DNA from: Gnetum montanum
Lineage: Eukaryota > Streptophyta > Gnetopsida > Gnetales > Gnetaceae
Assembly (NCBI GenBank): GCA_015680685.1
Contig: MNCI01034296.1
Coordinates: 597,700-661,699 of the forward strand
Reading direction: 5' to 3'
Length of the DNA: 64,000 bases
The translations under genes and the position numbers were made by a program. This document shows positions 11,560 to 22,917 of this stretch, one piece after another. The notes beneath the pieces were generated by a model. It was not told where the DNA came from and made no database searches. It saw only the letters and a program-made list of their open reading frames with translations. The number at the start of each line of letters is the position of its first letter. The stretch's first letter is position 1.

Positions 11560-11931
11560 CAAGAAACAAAGTTGAAGTCCCACTCATATCCCTGCTTTCT
11601 TGTTCATTATCCACAAGTAATACAGAGTCATCCATATTTCTTTGCAACATCAAGTTTACATTGCTTTTGGGATTGGCTATGTTGCTTCCAATGTTTATGT
11701 CTGTAGCTTTTTAGCTACTATTAATTCTACAGGCTTATCTCACTGACTAGCTTTTGTGACTTTATTATAATAATATTTGTGTCCATTAGGAGAAGTATGT
11801 TCAGACCAATTACTTGCTGAACTTTGTCTTAATGTTCTCATGCCTGAAATGGTGGTAACAGTGACATCCATTGCTTGTGGCACATTTTTCATGGAAACAA
11901 TAGGAGCCATGTTTGTAGACCCTGGGTTCAA
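11560..11931 (-). pseudogene. WW-domain protein fragment, copy 1
   Basis: The minus frame has NWSEHTSPNGHKYYYNKVT, which is a WW domain: first Trp, the HT-x-x-x-G-x-x-YYYN core, then a second Trp lost to a stop, followed by a DKP-like end. In copy 2 the second Trp survives (REWDKP). The wording resembles the WW domains of plant FCA or PRP40-type RNA-processing proteins; I cannot decide which. A Ser/Thr/Val-rich stretch precedes it, and a degenerate frame continues to about 11560. It lies inside the E LTR. Confidence 0.75.
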
Positions 11932-12361
11932 GACAAATGAAGACTTTGGTTTTTAACATAACTTGGATCTCGATTTTCCTAAAAAAAAAAACCTATGTTT
12001 TGGCTAAAAGTGGGTGTAATTTTGATGAGAATTGTAGATCCCATAGTTAAGTTCCACTTAATCCTTGCCATCCATGATATAGTTACTAGATGTTTTCAAA
12101 AGGATTTTGTATTTTGCACAAGATAATGAGCTCAAAACCATGGTTGCATCTTTATCACTCAAATTCAATTGAGCCTTGTCTATGAATAAGATTGAACATT
12201 CCTTTTGAACGCAGAGAATTATCAGCACAATACTACAAAATCTGAAATCATCTCCATTTTCCAGACTTGCATATGCTATAGCTGCAAGTGTAATCCTGCT
12301 AATGTAGTGACCTTTTTCTTAACAAATTGCTACTCAATAGAATGGTAGAAATGTGCCAACA

Positions 12362-12374
12362 TTTCTTGCCCTCC
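12362..12374 (-). other. Polypurine tract of element E
   Basis: The minus strand reads GGAGGGCAAGAAA directly before TGTTGGCAC, the start of the 3' LTR. This marks the inner edge of that LTR. Confidence 0.65.
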
Positions 12375-12609
12375 TTAAAATGCCTAAAGTAATTTAAGCA
12401 AGCCTTGTTTTAAACTAAAACATACTAGTTAAATTTACTATAATTTAGGCTTTTTATTAAACTTTTTTACAGTGGAAAACAATAAATCTTTTTGAAGTAA
12501 AATTCTCCTCAAACTTAAGGTTCGGTGGTATAAAAATCTCATTCCTAAGAAATAGAAATGAAAATTGTACACATGAAGTCATAGCATAAGCTACTCAATA
12601 GAAGGAAAG

Positions 12610-12990
12610 CAAGTGGTCAAAGTGACCCTCTCAAGAATCCTCTTGTCTTGGGTTCTATCGTACCTAATTTCTGATGTGATCCAACTTTTCTTCTCTTCCT
12701 CTTGTTTTATTGGTGTTCCTGCTTCTTCAACCCTCATGTTATCCTTTGCAACATTATTCCCAGATACTATCTTCTTCCATTTTTTAAATGTTGTTTTAAT
12801 TCATATACACAAGGCTTCATACTCAGCCTTGCTATTAGTGCAAGGGAAAGATAGAGGAACTACCTTGAAAATTTTTGGAGAATCATCATTTACTAAAACT
12901 ACTCTAGCTCCTACACCTTTGGAGTTATAAGAACCATCAAAGTATAACTCCCACTTGCTCTTATCTTGAGATTCCTCTTTTTACCAAGTT
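12610..12990 (-). pseudogene. RNase H domain remnant of element E
   Basis: The minus frame includes WELYFDGSYNSKGVGAR, VVPLSFPCTNSKAEYEAL. This is the RNase H pattern (DG-x-x-N-x-x-G-x-G ... TN-x-x-AEYEAL) seen in Ty3/gypsy pol, and in Tat-group elements as the additional archaeal-type RNase H. The first catalytic Asp (FDG) and the Glu (AEYEA) are present. RT and integrase, which should flank it, are absent. The plus-strand open frame over the same bases is a shadow. Confidence 0.7.
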
Positions 12991-13214
12991 ATAATCTTCT
13001 TGTAGTATGCAAATTTTGGATTCAAAAGCTATTGTTTTGACAACTTTGTTTTTCCCATTCAAAGTAATATTTTAGATCATCAAAGGTTCACTATATATGC
13101 AAATTTTATTTGGTTCCCCTTTCTAAGGTAACCACATATGTGAGTAATCTATTGATATGTAACCTGAGAATTTTTACTCCAACTTCCACTCAACAAAAGA
13201 CTATGTGAATCCAA

Positions 13215-13510
13215 GATATTTGCTACTTGAATAGTTACTCTAGATTTATATGAGGTTTAGAAGCAATTTCTAATAGAACATTGGGAAGGTGATCCACAAT
13301 CTTCACTCTACTTTTGTCCACTTAAATGATCTTTTTATTGGATTTTTCAGGAGGCAAACGAAGTTTTTTGCATATAGATAATGGCATAATAGTAGAGATA
13401 GCTCCAAAATCAACGAAACAGTTGTAAAGATATTTGTCCTTTAACTTCATTGTTAAAAGAAAAGAAGGAGCTTCTTTATCAGGAGTATAATCATAGCTAT
13501 TTTTTTGTTA
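13215..13510 (-). pseudogene. Protease domain remnant of element E
   Basis: The minus frame reads FVDFGAISTIMPLSICKKL, equivalent to the retropepsin active-site region (D-S-G-A-S-x-N-x-MPLS). The active-site triplet is D-F-G, so the Ser/Thr is replaced and the copy is probably inactive. It lies between gag and the RNase H piece, as expected. Confidence 0.7.
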
Positions 13511-13599
13511 TCTTACCAATTTTGTTTACCTTTAATAAACTCTACGGCTTTTTTTTGTTGATATTCTATCTATAACAATTGATATATACTAATGTTGGC

Positions 13600-14990
13600 T
13601 TTGACCTGTTTAAGATCCTCAATCAAATATATTCTCCATCCCCATAAAAGCCTGGTTTCTTCATCCATTTATTAAAAGTATGATTTTGAGTACTTTGCTC
13701 TACTCAATCTTCTTTACCTTAATTTTTCTCTCTTCTATGTGGTTCAAAAACCTTTCTTTTAGTAGATGGGTCAAAAATAACATTTGGAGGCCTGGAAGTA
13801 GTTAATCTTTCTTTTGATTGTAGATTATATCAATTTATCTCATTGTTATTACACTCTTTATCTAACAACATCTCCTTTTCAAAACTTCATAGAGAAGAGG
13901 TATCACTAGATCCATTGTTAGAAGATTTGCTTGTGTAATGAACACTATATAGCTCATTATCAGATTTAATATCAAGGAAATTGGACATAACAACATCATT
14001 CTCATCCTCATTGTTTGATATCTTAGTATCTTGATGTTTATGTTTTCTATTTTTCTTTTCTTCCTTGATTTTCAATTGTTCAAAGCTTTTTCGAGTTTCA
14101 CTATTTTGTTGGATAAGTCTCTTATTAGTTGTCCTTTTTTAGATTCTTTGCTTTCTAACTCTTGCTCTATATTAATACGAGATTACCCCAGTAATGCTTT
14201 AAGTTTGGCAAAAGCTTGCATTGGAATTCTAATTTTTTTCTTCTCTTTTTTGAGTTGTGATGAATTCCTCATTGTTTAAATTTAGCTATTTTTCTAATTG
14301 TATAGCTTCACTAAAGTGGTCATTCAATGTTAGCAAGTTTGGAGTTCTCCTTAACCAAATTGAAATACTGGGATTCACAACCTTAAGATAAGTATCTCTA
14401 AGCATTTCATCTGATGTTTTATATTGTATTTGAAAGAGCTTATGTTGAAATCTCTAAAGGACTTCTTAACTCCTTTCTTAGCTTTTGCTAACCCACAGTA
14501 CAAATGTTGATCTAATTAATTTCCAAATTGGGCCAAGAAAATATTTTTCAAATCCTCCCAACTTGTGATGTTATTACTTGATAAGTTTGAATACCAAATT
14601 TAAACCATATCATTTAAATTTTCTACAAAAAACCTGCAAGCTTGATCTTGGTGTTGAATATTTGCATGAGCTAAAGCTAACTCAAATAAGTGAATGTATT
14701 CTTCAGCCAAGTAAGCTTTTCCAAGAGTAAAAGGCTCACGCAAATATTTGTAAACTACCTTAGGAATATCATTGTAGTTTTGAAAACCTAATGGTGTACC
14801 TCTTTGCCAATGATTCATTGGTTGTGGATTTTCCATCTTACTAGAATTCCTTTTGGTGGCTGAACTTTTGTATTTCCTAGGCTTTCTCTTAAAAATAGAT
14901 AAACTAGATAGAAGAGGAGAACTCCTTATCCTTCTAGTGTTTACTCCACTACTTATTTGAAACTCAAGAACCTTTTTTGTTCTTCTTCTA
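13600..14990 (-). pseudogene. Gag of element E
   Basis: The best open part is 14600-14836, with YLREPFTLGKAYLAEE and a central helical region. It continues through a stop into WYSNLS and ITSWEDLKNIF, the Retrotrans_gag signature (W-Y-x-x-L...SW-x-x-L-x-x-x-F). A Lys/Asp/Ser-rich downstream part (13887-14075) may be the linker before protease. The sequence differs from the Athila-like Gag of A, C, D and G, so E is a separate lineage. No zinc knuckle is clearly readable. Confidence 0.65.
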
Positions 14991-15209
14991 ATGAATAATC
15001 AATCTTATGAACAGGAATTTATTTAGAATCTTTGAAATCTTCTAAACTATCAATCTATTTGATCATTAACTCAAAATAATTATCTAATTTTCCTTCAAGC
15101 CCTCCTAGCACCAAAAAGGACTATTGGTGTATTAGGCATATCAATTTCTTTGAATGTGATAAACTTAGGTAACAAAGTTTTCTTGCCATTCTTCTAGCAT
15201 CAAAAGAAC

Positions 15210-15586
15210 TATTGGTGACCATTTGGGAGCACCAACTTTTGGCCTTTAGTCTTGTGACCTAGAGTCATGGGAAATGAAAGTGTTCCTTAAAAAAAGGGTT
15301 AGGTTCTTGCTATTCTTCTGGCAACACCAAGGCCCATATACCTCCAAATAAACTCATTGTTTATAAAATGAACTATGTATGTGAGTATGTGTTTATTGTT
15401 GTAAATGTTGAAATGCTTAGGTTTGTGTATAAGACTATAACTGGCAATCATAAAAGAATTCAACTAGCTTTGTCACATACTATGAACTATTAAAGATTCC
15501 TATTTTGTCAAATTACTTAGTCTATATAGTTCTTATAGTATGCTGCTTGAAACCTATAAAATTTAACAAAAATACTTAAGCACAAT
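15210..15586 (-). repeat. Element E 5' LTR, inner segment
   Basis: This matches the start of the E-type LTR at 63637 (tattggtgaccatttggga against tgttggtgatcatttggga) and continues into the AT-rich block shared with 7020 onward. It is interrupted at 15586 by D and resumes at 44150. Just inside, at 15093-15136 and 15181-15215, two imperfect copies of an LTR-edge plus primer-site-like sequence occur. Confidence 0.65.
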
Positions 15587-16462
15587 TGATGAGTGACAAG
15601 TACCTGTACGCTTAACCATACAAATCACTAAGCATTCATGCGTGATCTGGTCGAATTTTGTGGACTCTATGTCTTTTGGTAGACTAGTCTCTAGAAAGTG
15701 AACTTCTCCTAATAGCCATTCATTATCTTGCCAATTACACTTGTGATATGCAGAGGTATGGTTAAGTGTAATTGAAGCATATGGTTTTTATTATTTTTAT
15801 GTTTTATATTTTGGGTGCTTAAAATAAAGGTTGAAAGGAATGAAGTAATTTAATTGCTAATTTAATCTAACTAACTACACCTAACTAATCCTAACATAAG
15901 CATCTATTCCCATTTGCCATACACATCTTGAACAAGTATAATGCTGCTAGTTTACAAAATGTTAAGCGTTATTGGGATTACCAAGTGTTATGCACATGCT
16001 TGAAGTGGTGTACTTATGTGCTCCATTAATTTCTATTTAACCTAGCTAACTTAGTTTAGTTTAATTAGTTTAATTTACTTAAAATAATTAAATTAAATTA
16101 ATAAAAAAAATAAATGAATAAAAAATATTTAATCTATCCAAAGTGTTGTAAGGTTTATTAGAAAGCTCATGTTTATTGCCGCACACATTGCTGTACTTAG
16201 GTACAGTAGTGCTCGAATAAAGATTTGTACACTCAATGACTCCTGCTGTGGGCACTTGGGAAATATTCTAACTCTGGGGAAAAGAAACTACAAAAGCTCC
16301 ACTACAACTATGACAAAACATGTCATAAACATGGTGGGTAAGCATGTATTTATATGTGAAAACAAACACTACGTCGACAAGGCTACATCAACGCATCAAA
16401 TCATGTGTCGACAGGGCCTAGCTGACTAAGCTTAGTCAACACAAACAATCCATGATTCATCA
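15587..16462 (-). repeat. Element D 3' LTR
   Basis: An 876-base LTR, TGATGAG to TTCATCA. It is closest to the split LTR at 37583-37714/43413-44149 (shared phrases such as tagaaagtgaact and ctaactacaccta). U3 has the GTCGAC palindrome near 16374 and 16412 and, on minus, a TATA box (CATATAAATACATG near 16350). Its palindromes are the GTCGAC type rather than the GATATC type of A, G and H. Confidence 0.8.
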
Positions 16463-16476
16463 TATCCCCATGACTG
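16463..16476 (-). other. Polypurine tract of element D
   Basis: The minus strand reads CAGTCATGGGGATA next to the 3' LTR start. Confidence 0.7.
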
Positions 16477-16689
16477 AATGAAAATGTGTCCTCAAGTTCT
16501 TTACAAATTGGGGAAGGTATGAGATTATTGACTAACAACAGACATACTACAAACAAAAACACACACAAACAGACACTAAGTTCTCGAGTGTATGGATATA
16601 TAATCATTACAAAATTTTCTGGTGTTCAGGACTATAAAATTGAATACTAGGAAAAAATTATAGACACAATTCCTCTAATGGCATGAAGA

Positions 16690-19547
16690 TAAGGAGGAAG
16701 ATTAAATGGTCCTGAGGTTCCTTGGTTCTGAGGAACCTTCTCCTGCTTCAGGTGCATGCAATGGTTGAGGCTGTCTTGTTGCGGCTACAACTTCTAGTGG
16801 AAGACAGAAAGCATCCAACAATGCCTTCACCTTCTCCTCCTTATTCCTGAGATTATGCATGGTCTAGGCAGCTTTGGCAATGTGGGCTAGAATGGGCACA
16901 TCCCAAGGACAAGGCATTGTTGGAAACAACTCCTTGAGATTAACAAACTAGGTAGTAAATTGTTTGTGTTTGATGTTTTATGCTCTAATTACACTCTAAA
17001 ATTTCTAGTAGTCATTCATTCTTTTGGCTAGGTTCGCAACAATTAATCTCTGATCAGTAAATCTTACCCTGAGAACTTCAAGTTCAGTGTTTGTAGTCTC
17101 AAGTTTTTGCTTGGTCTTCTTATGGTGCTTAAACTCTACCTCGTACAGCAAATACAAGCTAGCCACCTTATTTTCTAACTTTGACCATGATCGATCGATA
17201 GTCAGCATTGTCAAATTTGCATATTTGAGATTGGCAAGCTCCATGTATTTAGTCATCTCTTTTATTTGCAACTCCTTTATGCAAATATTCACTTTTTTGT
17301 AGGCATCTATCCCATCATTGATAGGTTGCCACACTTCTTTTCCTTGTTGGAGTTGTTGGAGGATCTCATTGACTTTTGCCTTAGCCCTCTAAATGTGTCT
17401 TTCATTAACTTCTTTCTATAGGCCAACATGGTAACTGTAGTGGTTCTTGACTCTCTCAAATTTGAGAGCCTCATTCTTATAGGTGGTAATCTTGATTGTA
17501 TATTTTTGGTGTAAGGCATGGACTTCCTCCATAGAGAGATTTCTATTCTTTGCTACCAATCTCCTAAGTTCAATGTTCATCCTCACTAGCTACTTTTGCT
17601 GTTGATGGATGAATTTTTGCATTTGTTGTTACTGCACATCAACATTATGTAGGTGATGATTTTTTGTAGTTAGCATCTCATTCTCTTGGAGTGTTTGGAC
17701 CAAGTCCTTTTGAACTGAATATTTTTTGGCCTCAATCATGGACTGGTCAAAGACAACCATCACCATTCCTACCTCAACCTATTTGAGTCTATCTTTAAGT
17801 TATTAAAAAGCTTCATCTCTTGTCAATGTAGGGTTGAGGGGTGTAGGATCATCGAGATGGGCTCTTAATTTGGCAACCTTCATGGCCAAACATTGGTTTT
17901 TTGCTTGAGCTATTTCAAGTTGTTCTTCTAAAATGATGCACTTGCCCATTGCTTAAGCAACTCTAACTAGGTTGCAGTGATGTTATATGAAAAATCAAAG
18001 ATATCTAAAATCAGTTGCTCAATTTCTACCAATTGGTCTAGCAACTCTTCATGCTGGGCTTCACTCAACCTTCCAGTAATAGTTCCTATGGACGTTTGTA
18101 CATCTTTGAGTGTAGAAATGTCTGGTACAAGCATCAAAAATGCATTCCAAGCTGCAGCAATTTTGTCAGTAATTACTTTTGCTACTATTTCCTGCCCTTG
18201 GTGCTACATCACCAATATAGTTGCCCCTTCACTCTCCTTCAAGAGCACTGAAAAGGTCGTGGCATTCCCAAAGATTTCTAGGAATTGTTGTTGTTGTGAA
18301 AGAGACATTGTCACCTCTTAAACATTAGGATTTGACCTCATGGGTAGTTGCATTCTTTGGACTAGGAATATTGGCCCACCTCCCTCCACCTAGCTAATTG
18401 TTTGAGCAACTTCATGGAGGTAACTCATTACAAGATGGTACATAGATGGATCCCCACCACTTTTTCTTACTTGCTACTCCCACTCATGCAAGAGCTACTC
18501 TCAGATTTTGCATAAGTGTTAAATGGCTGCATGGGCCTTTGGTGTTGTTTTCTGAGTGGGTGGTGGAGGTGATGGCTATTGCTCCTCTTCTTTTGATATG
18601 GCAAGGATCTTATCTTTCATCATCTTATACCAAGAGGAAATGGGAGAATGTCTGATCGTGTCATTGGCATAGCAAACTATCCCTACCATTTTCTAGAGTT
18701 TTCTAATAAGGCATGGGAATGATAGGGTTCTTCTTCCATGTTCATTATCCTTGAAGTGCTTCTCTATCTCTAGATAGATCAATTATGGAAGGTTAACAAA
18801 GAATTTCTTGCTTAGAGCGATACAACCATGGGTAGAGAAGGCTATCACCTTGTTAGGCCTCATCATCAAATTGAGGTGGTAGGCTACTATCTTAAGGTAT
18901 ATATGCTTTGCCAGTGTGAGCGCACCAAACTCCTTACACTTAACCTCATAACACCATTGGGCCCATTCCCTTTTTACCTTAGGGTTTACTTGTGTTGAGA
19001 TTTTTGTCAAATGGATGCTAGAATTAGGTAGACCAAGAGCCTGCGCAATCGCTTCTACCAAGTAAGACACCTAGATGTCCTTAATTCTCATAGTGGCTCC
19101 TACCTTTATGCTATTCTAGAAGATATATGTCTCTTTCATGTACCACTGCCCACTAGTAGTGATGATCAATTACATGGGAGAGCTTTGCAATTAGGTCTTA
19201 ACTTCTAGTGAAGCAAGTTCCAATAATGGTCCAAAGTTCAGTTGTTGGAGAGCTAAGTGTTGGACATCGCAAGGCTTAATTGTATCTAGGCAAGCTTATG
19301 TTAATGTGACATCAAGTCTTGGTATAAGCCATGGTGCCTCTCCTCTTTGGGATTTCTTAGTCACAACCTCTTCTTTGGGAATCTGTTAAATAAATTTCAC
19401 TTTGGGCTCCTCTTGAAGAGATCCCATTGTGTGAATTTTTTCTACTTGCTCTTGGGTTTGTTCTTCCTAGCCCCTTACAATTATGGGTCATTTGTCCTTT
19501 GGTTGTGATCGTCCTCCTTCCTACAAGCATTTTGGTCACAGTGCCAT
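16690..19547 (-). pseudogene. ORF2 of element D (coiled-coil protein)
   Basis: ATG at 19547 directly follows an ATTACAG acceptor-like site; the fourth codon is already a stop, so this copy is dead. The N-terminal part holds the decayed conserved region: the frame at 19070-18783 (95 codons) plus SFPCLIRKL near 18690 match ORF2 of A and H. A middle block carries FSVLLKESEGATILVM (compare GEGATV in A). From about 17960 to 17000 it is a long charged helical region; the best open part (17334-17005) has MELANLKYANLTMLT, nearly identical to A (MELANLQYANLAML). ORF2 lies downstream of integrase, where env-like genes sit in Athila elements, but I see no signal peptide or membrane anchor. Confidence 0.65.
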
Positions 19548-19609
19548 CTGTAATTGCAACATGACCAAGGATTAGCACTTATTATGTACCGTTAAAACAT
19601 TGGGAATAC
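19548..19609 (-). other. Candidate 62-nt leader intron before D ORF2
   Basis: Minus strand: ATAAG|GTATTCCC donor, GTGCTAATCC branch-like site, AATTACAG acceptor abutting ATG. The intervening sequence differs from A, C and H, but the signals are kept. Confidence 0.5.
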
Positions 19610-19984
19610 CTTATCTCTTAGGGTAGTTACACTTGGCTAAGTTGTGATCATGGTCTGGTTGATTATTTTAATATTAATAACTAATTTTAGGTTTACTAGA
19701 GTTTTTTGAAAGGATTAAACTCTCAAAAATTAATGGTTTAATATTATTTTATTCATTAATCCTTTGGGGAAGTTAGAAAAACTTTGAAAAATTTTAATTG
19801 AAAACTTTAAGGTTTTGGTCCCCACAACTAAGAGCTTACCTTCGATAACTACAGGATCGAAGAATGGAGTGATTTGGACAAATGATGTGAATGTTATGGG
19901 CTTTGAAACATTTTGGGCTCTAAAAAATTACAAAAACTCTCCTCTTGTTTTGAAGCAAATGACAAAATATTTCAAAGTGTTGGA

Positions 19985-20045
19985 CAATATTTATAAAATT
20001 TTTGTGTTGCATCGACGGGGCCTAGTTAACAAGGTTGAGTTAATG
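19985..20045 (-). promoter_or_regulatory. Putative internal promoter of D ORF2
   Basis: On minus, GTTAACTAGGCCCCGTCGAT is followed about 20 bases on by TTTTATAAATATTG. The D LTR core promoter has the same arrangement (GTCGAC elements, GGCCY, then CATATAAATACATG). It lies about 440 bases upstream of the ORF2 ATG. Confidence 0.5.
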
Positions 20046-20905
20046 TAGCTGTTGACCACCATTAACTTGTAAAAATTTGAGAAATATTAGGGTTTTTTGA
20101 ATGAAATGAGGGTCAAATGGAAGCCTAAAAAGCCAAGAACATGATGAAATTAGTAGAAGAGGATTTCGATATTTAGAAAATTGAGAAATGATTTGAGAAT
20201 GAGATTTCATGAACAAGAATGCCTTAAGGAGCACACAGTTGGATGCACAATGGGGTGCATGAAAGATTTTGATTACAGTAATGTCTAAGGGTAAGGAACT
20301 TAACTGAGCAAACCACAAGAGATGCAAGTGGGTCCTCCCCATAGTGGCACATGCCCTTTTTATTCTTACATATCCTCAACTAAGGAGTTCGTAAGCCCCA
20401 TAGTTGATTAATGGCTATGAAAAGTTAAGGGTCAAACCTGGAGAACGTATTTAGGAATTTTAACAAATCAAACTAAGACATGAAACAAAAACATGAAAAT
20501 CGGCAATGAGGTAAGTTATGGAGAGCATTGACAAATGAAAGAGAGAATGGAATTGATGTCCCAATCATGGTCACATGAAGTCCCTTGTGAAAATCATGGT
20601 TAAATGATGCAATAAAGTTCAACCTTAGTCCAAACCAAAACCAACCACTTTCAATGACTTCGCATCACCACTCTATGATTGATCCATCCCCTCAAGACAC
20701 AAAAATGCTTCCACAAACAATCACCATTCCTTATTTGAGAAGAAAAAAGAAGTAGGAAGTGTGAAAGGGCCTTAGTTAGAGGGGACCTTCAGGCATGGGT
20801 AACATGTCTTTCTAGTTTCATAACCAGTTCTTGTAGCCTATTTATTTTATCTAAGGGATGTGCTTTGAATTTCCATCATGTTATATATATATATATTATT
20901 TTTAT

Positions 20906-20937
<32 letters not shown>

Positions 20938-21789
20938 TTATTTTTTGATGGGAACCACACTATGCAAAGACTTATTCAACTTCCTATTATGGGTTTACAT
21001 GGAACGGTAAGGAATCCATGAAAACACACATACACTTAAGAAAGTAGAGGGGTAGAAAGAGTATTGAATCTTTTTTGAAGTCACACCCTTTTCAAATCTT
21101 TGAATCTTTCCCAAGCTTGGAAACTACCAAGGTCACAAGTTCGTTAAAGTTTTATTAATGATAAGGGACCTCATGTTCCAAAAACTAGAAAAACTATTGA
21201 GTTTTTGGATGGGTGGATCACATGGACTCACTACCTATTCCATGAAAAAGAAACCCATCTTAGTTATCAGTCATTAAAATTAAAAAATAGAAACCAGACA
21301 TTAGCAAACAAACACATTAAGTACAAACCATCATTAGTAACCAACAATAGCATCACTGTGTCATGTTGGCAATAAAGTATTTTATTAAAAAAAATAATGA
21401 GAAAATCACACCAAAATAGAATAAAATATACAACAAATTGTAAAATATTCAAGAAAGATAAAATGTACTAACGATGTTGTAAAATAAAAATTTGGAAAAA
21501 ATAACAGAGTAAAAACAAAAAGATGTAAGATAAAGAAGGCATAAAAGAAAAGTTGTAAAAATAAAAAAGTGTAAAACAAAAACATGAAAGAAAAAAAGAT
21601 ACTGAGAAGCCACTCAATAGACTAGCATGGATGGCCGTCTCCCCCACAACTATGTTGAAAGGGGGAGATTTGAAAAATTGAGCATGGTTGTCCATTCAAT
21701 GAGGTGTTGCTTTCATTGGCTTACATGGGTTCATGGAAAGGTTTGACTTATTGTGTGTTGACTAGTTTCTTTTCATTCAAGCTCTCAGG
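20046..21789. other. Spacer of element D between integrase and ORF2 promoter
   Basis: No coding sequence is convincing. The blocks are shared with G (1440-2690) and H (62400-63500), including a caagtgggtcctccccata phrase near 20329 and a T-rich run near 20880-20945. A small frame at 21468-21695 is low complexity. Confidence 0.6.
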
Positions 21790-22917
21790 TTTGTAAGTTA
21801 ACATGGTCTTAGAAGGAAAGGTTTTGTAAATGATGTAAGGCCCTTCTCACAATGTTTGAAACTTGGTTCGTTGAGATACGTGTGTGGGGTTCCAATAGAG
21901 GACCTTATCTCTTGGTTGAAATTTGACTTTTCTAATTTTAAGGTCATGGTACTTTTGTTGAATGCCTTATGTACTTCATTCCAAGATAGGGCTACCAATT
22001 GATTTTCATCTAGCACATTTAGGTTGATCAATCTCTCTTTTTATACTAAGCTCAGGTCAAGATCCAAGTCACAAGCTGTTGAAAGTGTATAGAGCTTGGA
22101 TTGGATAGGTAGAGTTGTTAATTTTCTATACACCAGCTCTTAGGAAGAGTAGCCTATAGAGAGTTTTCATGTTGAGAAGTAGGCCTAGAGGGAATTTTTG
22201 AGTTTTATGCTCTAGTATCTCTTATATTTGCTAATAGTTCTCATTAATATCTTCGTGATCTTCCTACTGGTAACTTCTACTTGACCATTGGCTTGGGGGT
22301 GGTAGGGTGCTTTTAGTTTATGTTCAACCCCTAAGTGTTGCATAAGCTTGTTAAATGGGTTTCATTGTTAGAAATTAGTACACATGGCATTCCAAACTTG
22401 TTCACAACATTGTTTTGTACAAACCATGTAGCAGTGGATGATGTATAGTTGAAGATGGCTGCTACTTTTGTCCATTTTATGTAGTAATCAAAAACGATGA
22501 TTATGTACATATTTCCATTTGACATGGGTGTGATGGAATCCATAAAGTCAATGCCCCATATATTAAAGGGTTCCAATGGTTGCATTCACTATCGAGGTCC
22601 CTCCATTCGAGTGGTTATCCCACCATCTCGTTGATCATGTTCACAAGAGTAGACTAATTAGTGGATCTCCCTAAAGATAGTTGGCCAATAATACCCTATC
22701 ATTAGGATCTTAATGACCATACATCTCCTAGCAGAGTGGCCCCTACAAGGACCCTCAGAGCATCCTAGAGAATGTACAGTTGATGAGCATCAGGTACACA
22801 CCAATGAACCAAGCCATTAGCACACACCTTATAAAGGTATCCATTGATTTTCACAAAGTGTTTGGCCTAATGAAGAAACTGTTTTTTCTTCATGTAGTAC
22901 AAATCTTGTGGCATCTC
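21790..22917 (-). pseudogene. Integrase of element D, core and C-terminal part
   Basis: Integrase would insert the cDNA. On minus, the HHCC-side sequence (KHFVKINGYLYK, about 22830-22870) leads into the DDE core. WGIDFMDS at about 22555 carries the first Asp. LISNNETH at about 22350 is where the second Asp should be, now Asn. Past a stop, YHPQANGQVE at about 22290 keeps the catalytic Glu. Then comes an Athila-type C-terminal region with LDENQLVALS (about 21990). The frame is split at 22917 by element A; the rest resumes at 31659. Confidence 0.85.

Larger units (their letters stand above)
7020..12361 (-). repeat. Element E 3' LTR (interrupted)
   Basis: This is collinear with 15450-15586 plus 44150-47564 over its whole length, apart from the solo LTR at 9159-10450 and small indels. 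It carries, in order on plus: an AT-rich block, fragment X (minus), a GDSL lipase fragment (plus), a PPR fragment (minus) and a WW-domain fragment (minus). The end at 12361 (GCCAACA) meets the polypurine tract. This favours an LTR over a plain segmental duplication. Confidence 0.7.

Noticed and set aside
7020-12361. Plain segmental duplication with 44150-47564 instead of LTRs
   Set aside because: The shared block ends at a polypurine tract on one side and at a GCCAACA edge on the other, and a third copy starts with a clean TGTTGG edge in H. It cannot be excluded fully.
12613-12930. Plus-strand 105-codon frame
   Set aside because: It is the shadow of the RNase H domain on minus, whose motifs are clear.
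16690-19547. ORF2 as an envelope gene
   Set aside because: Position fits, but no signal peptide, transmembrane segment or cleavage site is seen in any of the copies; long coiled coil instead.
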